This document shows positions 58,447-64,000 of a stretch of DNA of 64,000 nt, piece by piece. The DNA is taken from contig NC_081406.1 of assembly GCF_030272615.1 (NCBI RefSeq), positions 247,001,218 to 247,065,217 of the forward strand, in the 5' to 3' direction. How positions within the stretch are numbered: the first letter of the stretch is position 1; each line of letters opens with the position of its first letter. Source of the DNA: Cryptomeria japonica (Eukaryota > Streptophyta > Pinopsida > Cupressales > Cupressaceae). The notes under the pieces are model-generated. The model saw only the letters and a list, made by a program, of their open reading frames with translations. It did not search any database and had not been told where the DNA came from. Position numbers and translations under genes: made by a program.

Positions 58447-58749
58447 AAAAGACATGTCACCAAAGATAAAATTAGAAACAACCAAAAGACATAATCAAAC
58501 AAACATACATATGTTTTATACTAAAGTGCTTTTCATTCACAGTTAATGTGTTTGGTTTTGATAAGTTGATAAGGTGTTGTTATGTTTAGTCAATCAAAGT
58601 CTCGTCATGTCACGATTTTGTTGAAGTTCAAATCTACATGTTCATTCAAAGTGTTTGTGTCTTTGCAACGTTTATTACATGTTTTTGGATTTTGATGAAA
58701 AGTTTTACGATTTTTTAGGGTTTTTAAATGTTTTTATTTTTAGGGTTTT
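58447..58749. other. Short unassigned spacer
   Basis: AT-rich, no gene; leads into the TTTTTAGGG-type tandem repeat. Confidence 0.4.
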
Positions 58750-58988
58750 TTATGGACATTTTATGATTTTTTCAGGACATTTTACGATTTTTTATGGTTT
58801 TTTTCAAGACATTTTATGATTTTTAGGATTTCTTTCAGGACATTTTATGATTTTTAGAATTTCTTCAGGACATTTTATGATTTTTGGGATTTTATCAAGA
58901 CATTTTACGATTTTTATGATTTTTTCAGGACATTTTACAATTTTTATGATTTTTTCAGGACATTTTACAATTTTTAATGATTTTTTCA
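58750..58988 (+). repeat. Tandem repeat, about eight units of 28-32 bp
   Basis: The unit GGACATTTTATGATTTTT followed by TAGGATTTCTTCA repeats with small variations from about 58753 to 58988. In one minus-strand frame it gives a periodic peptide (KCPEKIIKIV), but no start or context suggests expression. Confidence 0.85.
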
Positions 58989-60253
58989 ATGTTTACCCCT
59001 AGTGTCTAGCAAGGTAAAAGGGATTTTGAGCAAGTGAATGAAATGATAGGACATGATGGAGGAAATTAAAGCGATTTTCAAGGACTATCTCATAATAGGA
59101 TAACATGTTAATCCAAGCACAGGGATCAAATTTAGCAATATAAAGTGAGGATACTGTGTAACAAATGTCTTATGGTCCAAAGAAATGGCCATGTCAAGAG
59201 GTTTTTTTTGAAAACATGTTTTGCATTTTGTCCTTAGTTTTTATCAAGATCAAGGGATAGATTTGGATAGGAGGCAAATAGGATAAGCAAGATCAAAAGT
59301 GGTAATGAAGGATGGAAGCAAGCAATGGAAAAAATAATGAATAGAAGCTCAAGGGTGAGGATAAGGTGTAATAGATAGGACACACAAAGACTGCAACCTT
59401 GTCAAGATCAAAGGTGAAAAAGGGATATGTATGGATATAGAGTAAATGGAGGATAATGGAGGATGACGGATAAGACAACATGGATGGAACTTGCCCCCAA
59501 TGAATAGTGCAAGAAGATAATGGATTACGCATGATGCCTGTTTGCCAGGTTTTCGTCACGGTACTTGCCCAAGGCGCCTGTTTGCCAAGTTTTCACTAGT
59601 GGACGAATTTTTTTCTCTTTAGTTTTTCCAAAAAAAATTCTTTTCTCTCTTTCTTTTTCTTTTTTTTTCTTTTTTTTTTTTCCTTTTTTTTCTCATTTTG
59701 ACTCTTTTGAACAATTTAAGATAATGGATACATGATAGGAGATATGACTCATGAATCAAGTTGTTCTCTGGATAATACCCTTATAAGATGTTCTATAATG
59801 ATCCATGGCTATTAAAGGTATGCTCAGAGATGTTGATATGGTGTTGGTAAAGGGAGATGGAAGGGATGATAAGACAGAAAGGTTATAAGGATTTATGCAA
59901 AAGATTGGATAAGAGGGATAGAAGGAGAGAACATAGGTGTTGGATAATAGATGGGATCATGGAAGATTTGTGTAGGAGTGGATGGAAATATCGACAAGGT
60001 CAACATTGGCACACACCTTGAAGGGTGATGGAATGAAGGAGGAATAGTGGATTTGGGGATTTGTGATTTTGATGGAAAGGTTCATTTGGATTTTATGACA
60101 CAAGGAGCCAAAATGGATGAAGGAGATGGCATAGGCTTTAGGATAGTGGATGTGGGAGAAGCTGGGGTAGCAAACTTGAATGCCAATTTTGATTTTTCTT
60201 TAGTGTGCAAGTCTTGTATGAGCAACTTGGGCATCCACATGGTTCTTGATTTT
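58989..60253 (-). other. Gypsy post-coding spacer of the right-hand element
   Basis: Matches landmarks downstream of pol in the left element. On the minus strand GAAAACCTGGCAAACAGGC at 59554-59536 and a second copy GAAAACTTGGCAAACAGGC at 59592-59574 correspond to 7067-7085, and TTGGGGGCAAGTTCC near 59500-59486 corresponds to 7353-7368. A T/C-rich run occupies 59638-59690. No gene. Confidence 0.55.
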
Positions 60254-62254
60254 TCATTTTTTGTGATTCTTTAGAACGCATTGTGTCGATGTAAGACTTA
60301 GGAATCCATATAAATTTTGACTTTTCTTCTTTCTTTGTGGGCCTTTGTGGCCTTTTGGACATTTCTTTTTCTTTTGGATCATTTTTTTCTTTATTTTGAC
60401 ATGTCGATTAGATGGGACATGTTGATCCTTTGATTCATTTGGATTTTTTAATATTGGAATTTCATGCTTGGCATCCAAGTTGATTCCAATGGCATTAAGA
60501 TTAATGGATGGATATGAATGATATGGAGAGTTTATGTGGGTAGGTTGTTGGAAGGTTCTCAAGGATGTGTACCTTTGTTGATCTTGACTTATGGTAAGGT
60601 TAGTGGATTGAAAGCTAGGGGTAACATGGATAGGAGATGGAGGGATCTAGGGACCCGAGATAGATGAAATGTTTGAAGGATTTGATTTTGATAGATAGGG
60701 ACACAAAATCAATTTGGAGGATCTAGAAGGTGTGCGTTTGGATTTAACTGGAGAAATGTAGGATTTATGAGGGATACTAACATCTTGAGAGTAAGCAATG
60801 TAGCCATTATAATTAGGATTCTCTTTTATATCAAGGGGTTCTAATATACCTTGTTCATGAATGTCTAACCCTTTTCTTTGATAATGCATGCTTTGGAAGA
60901 TCTTTTTAACAAAGGGTTTCTTCTTACTTTCGATGCTAGAGGCAAGTCCATTTTGAGGTGGAGGTGGAATGTAGGGAATGATAGGATCATGAGAGGGATT
61001 TGTAGGCATGATGGATCCTTGAGATGAACATGGAGGATTATGACAAGGAGATGAAGGGATACTTTGATCTTGACATGGAAGAGGACCATTGGATAGAGTG
61101 GGAAGGGTGTTTGACTCTTCATTTTGAATAGGATCATTTGAAAAGGTACAAGAGGCATCATGATCTTGCTTAGGAAGTGGATTAGGAATGGGATTCGGAA
61201 GGATACTTTTCTCTTGAGATGGAAGGGGATCATCTTGGAAGAAATGGAAAGGTATAAGGGGATCATCATGGTATTCTAGGGAGGTGGGATCCTTTTCAAC
61301 CATTGGATGAGATTGGAGAGTTTTGATGTCTTGATCTTGATTTATGATAGGACTTGTTTCTTCATTTTTCAGATTATCCTCTTGACATGGAGCCACTTCT
61401 AAGGAAGGGGTAGTATTTTCGATATGCATGGGGATTCTTGGAAGGTGTTCATGTTTTTGTACAATGGGGAAGCATTTTGGATGGGGCCTTCTAGAGTGGG
61501 TATGATTGGAATTGGAGTGCATGATGGCATAGGATCTAAGATATCTAAATCGTATAAAGTATTTGTATCAAAAAATGGATTAGCTTGGATTTGTAATATT
61601 GATAGCCCTTGAGGGTCAACATGAGAAGTTTCATCATTAGGCTCATTGTTTGAAGGATATGGTATGTATTGTTGTTGAGAAGCCTTAGGAGATGGAGGCA
61701 TCATGGAAGATAGAAGCTACATGTGGGTCATTACTAGAGACAGGTTCATAATTTTGATCATGCTTGGTAATGACATCTAGTTTCTCTTTAGGTGAATCAT
61801 TAGGATCTTGAATTTCAATAACACCAACTTTATATTTTAATTCCATGCACATTGAAGTCTTATGTTTGTTATGTTTGTGATATGCACAATAATTACTCAA
61901 AAATTCACATCCCCATGTGGTCTTGTTAGGCAATATGATAAGATTGTGCTCAAGAAGCTCTTTCAAAGCTGACTCGATAGATTGCCCCAAAGGTGTAAAC
62001 TATCTATCTAGGGGATACTTGGAGGAAACATCTTTTTGTCTTGCTGAAAGAGACGTGTGATCTTTTTTGAGGCTTAGCTTTTGATTTTCAATTACTTGTT
62101 CCACCTTAGATAGTCGTTTTAGCATTCCTTAAAGTTTTATGCTCTTACTATCGTAAATATGTCTCTCAAGAGGGGTCATTGATTCATTTTGTTGAACTTG
62201 AATATTATGTATTTCTCTATTGAGATCTTGAATTTGTTGAGCCAAGGTATCCAT
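60254..62254 (-). pseudogene. Gag-like frame of a pol-less Tat Gypsy element
   Basis: Starts at an ATG at 62254 (MDTLAQQIQDLNREIHNIQ) and runs through stops near 62128 and 62005 to the segment LGQSIESALKELLEHNLIIL, CAYHKHNKHKTSMC at about 61990-61870. This segment parallels the left gag (IGESLESTLKTLLANKLIVL, CNYHRNKGHLTNDC). After shifts near 61690 and 61480 it becomes a Pro/Asp/Ser-rich region with loosely repeated DPLPSQ/NGPLPCQDQSIP motifs (61260-60980), passes a stop at 60647 and ends in a Lys-rich tail at 60254. The main gag domain, protease, RT and integrase are absent. It probably belongs to a non-autonomous element mobilised in trans. Confidence 0.6.
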
Positions 62255-64000
62255 GGGAATATGTGATAGTCTTAATCTTTGACCTAGGATGATGAATGAG
62301 ACTCAAGATGGAATGCAAACTTTAAAAATGTAGACTGAACTATATGAGAGGATACTTATGATATGATGCTCTAAATGAGGTACTAATGGCCAACAATGAA
62401 CCTAATATGATAAATGCAAGAATTCAAGGCAACTCTAGGTCTGAAGAAAATTGTGATGCAAGGTATTACTTGTGCTATGATGGATAGACACAAGGACAAG
62501 TGATCAAGAGAGGGTGTGCTCAGTAGGAGATGATGAACTCCAAGTGGACCAGCCAACTCAAAGATGCTAAAATGTTTCCCTAATTCAAGGATGATGAACC
62601 TCAAGTGGTAAAAGGTGATAAGATAGCCAATGTTTGATTTAAGACCAAAGAGAGTGACCTAAGTGCAAGCCAAGAGTTTTGTTTTAAGAAATGATGGTTA
62701 AGAACTAAGGATGCAATTGAAGGATATGACTAATATGCAAGGACTAAAGGACATGACTAAATGAGTGCAAGGACCAAAGGATATGAATGGATGAATGAAT
62801 ATGAAAGGACCAATATGCAAGGACTAGGTATGACTAAGTGAGATATGCAAGGATTAAAGGTGTGACTAGGTGGAGGATATGCAAGGACTTGAAAGGTGTG
62901 GCAAGCTAGAATGATGTGACTATGCAAAGACCTAAAATGATCAAAACTAGAAAATGATATCCCAAGATACTTGAAATGATTGTTTCAAGAGGACGAGTTC
63001 AATGTTCAATATTTATTTTGCAAGGTTTTGGTTTTACAATGTGGATGGATACTTGAAAGTTTAGACCAAGGTTTTTGTAAAGTATTTCAATTTCAAGTGT
63101 GGTGTTGATTGTTGATTGGAAATGTTACTGGTAACACACATGCAAGACATGCACACAGAATGTTTGTCTGCTTTTGAAATAAAAACACATTCAAGCACAA
63201 TCATAAGGCTGACCAGGACAATACTTGTTGAATCCCCTTGCAATAAAATACCATATTCAGTTGGATAGATAGAAGCTTGGTAGCACTGGCTCCACTCCAC
63301 GACACTCACTTCTTGGGCATACCAAGCTTCAAATTTCTTAGATCATCACTTCCCAAGAAATTTACTATCTCAAATTGAAGGGCACATGAGGGGTTTCTTC
63401 AACATGCACGTATCACAACACCTGAATCAACAAGTAGAAGGTAAGGTTCCGAAAACAATGAGTTTCTAGTAATGGCATCCGTTCACGTGGTCATATATGT
63501 GGCGTTTCACTCAAATTAATGGGGCCTCCCATCCCTTGTGGGTTTTTACGCATCACACAGATACTAAGGGAGACATACGTCGGTATGACACATCGACACC
63601 TATTACCTGCAAGTTTCCTCATAAATACATTTATTTATAGTGGCTTGGATGGGCTTGGCCTTAGCCTTGTTACCACTTGGGTCGTTCCCTATCACTGATC
63701 CTTAAGGGCTTCTCGGGAGGCAAGCCCTCTAAAAGGTAAAACAAAAAGATCCTATTGCTCAAGACATAAAAGATACTAGTTAAATTTCAAAGCACGAATT
63801 GAAGTGTTCACTAAACTAACAGACAATCAGTTTCAAAATCAAGTCTTCATCAAGCGTCCTGCATCAAACAATGTCAGAAGTTTCAAGATATGATCTTTGA
63901 CAAGCGAGAATGGATGCTTTGTTCAAAACATGACCATAGTCCAACACTCAAGTTGTTTTAATCCTAAAAAAAATGTGTCTCGTGCAATGATCACAAGATT
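62255..64000 (-). other. Leader of the right-hand Gypsy element, no gene
   Basis: Non-coding. On the minus strand 63730-63100 contains AGAGGGCTTGCCTCCCGAG, CCACTATAAATAAATG, GTGGAGCCAGTGCTACCAAG and GATTCAACAAGTATTGTCC, in the same order as 14560-15150 of the left leader. The part 62640-63000 consists of loosely repeated ATGCAAGGACTAAAGGATATG words. The primer site and 5' LTR would lie beyond 64000. Confidence 0.6.
62690..62920 (-). repeat. Degenerate short repeat ATGCAAGGACTAAAGG
   Basis: Words such as ATGCAAGGACTAAAGGA, TGCAAGGACCAAAGG and ATGCAAGGATTAAAGG recur six to eight times at 30-50 base spacing inside the Gypsy leader. Imperfect, without fixed period. Confidence 0.55.

Noticed and set aside
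58750..58988. CRISPR-like regular array
   Set aside because: Units are directly adjacent without unique spacers, degenerate, and in a plant nuclear context.
60047..60274. Small + strand ORF (75 codons, MDLGICDFDGK)
   Set aside because: No domain, lies opposite the gag-like tail of the right-hand Gypsy element, and has no conserved counterpart.

Overview
The window looks like nuclear DNA of a seed plant, most likely a gymnosperm. I infer this from the element types (plant Ty3/Gypsy of the Tat kind, SIRE-like Ty1/Copia, plant L1 LINE, plant mobile domain reading frames), the low GC, the heavy nesting and decay, and the absence of any intact host gene in 64 kb. The species call is inference only. 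I see no rRNA, tRNA gene, CRISPR array, organellar or bacterial sequence.

Layout, left to right. (1) 1-12382 is the internal region of a Tat-type Gypsy element on + (gag, protease, G-patch, RT, two RNase H domains, integrase), followed by an antisense plant-mobile-domain (PMD) frame at 9230-11063, an array of GCGCTAA-type repeats, and a polypurine tract. (2) 12383-13552 is its LTR. This LTR is followed by a tRNA-Lys-type primer binding site and a Gypsy leader (13556-15440), so the order is internal-LTR-internal. (3) 15441-35491 is a SIRE-like Copia element on + (called H). At a TCAAG target site it is interrupted by a minus-strand Copia complex (17201-29246) made of LTR A, internal X1, LTR B, internal X2 and truncated LTR C, that is, two elements sharing the middle LTR. 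(4) 35940-39912 is a decayed + strand PMD frame carrying two related terminal-inverted-repeat elements of about 970 bp, each with its own 5-bp target duplication. (5) 40261-47650 holds a 57-bp tandem repeat, a Copia solo LTR (41888-43129), a Copia LTR end with a decayed primer site near 44671, a LINE 3' end near 45990, and otherwise unassigned AT-rich DNA. (6) About 47650 to the window end is a minus-strand, pol-less Tat derivative: 3' LTR and polypurine tract near 48303, a gag-like frame at 60254-62254, and a leader at 63100-63730 that matches 14560-15150. A full-length plant L1 LINE (48544-56588, 16-bp target duplication) and a Copia LTR fragment (57284-58446) are inserted in it.

All coding regions are broken. 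The most unusual items are the LINE with a third reading frame downstream of ORF2 (50428-48705), the mirror-image leader repeats at the two ends of the Tat element, the two-copy family of 970-bp inverted-repeat elements, and the shared-LTR Copia tandem. The components act as nested selfish elements rather than as an operon or pathway. Functional cooperation is plausible only within each element (gag packages, protease matures, RT/RNase H copies, integrase or endonuclease inserts).
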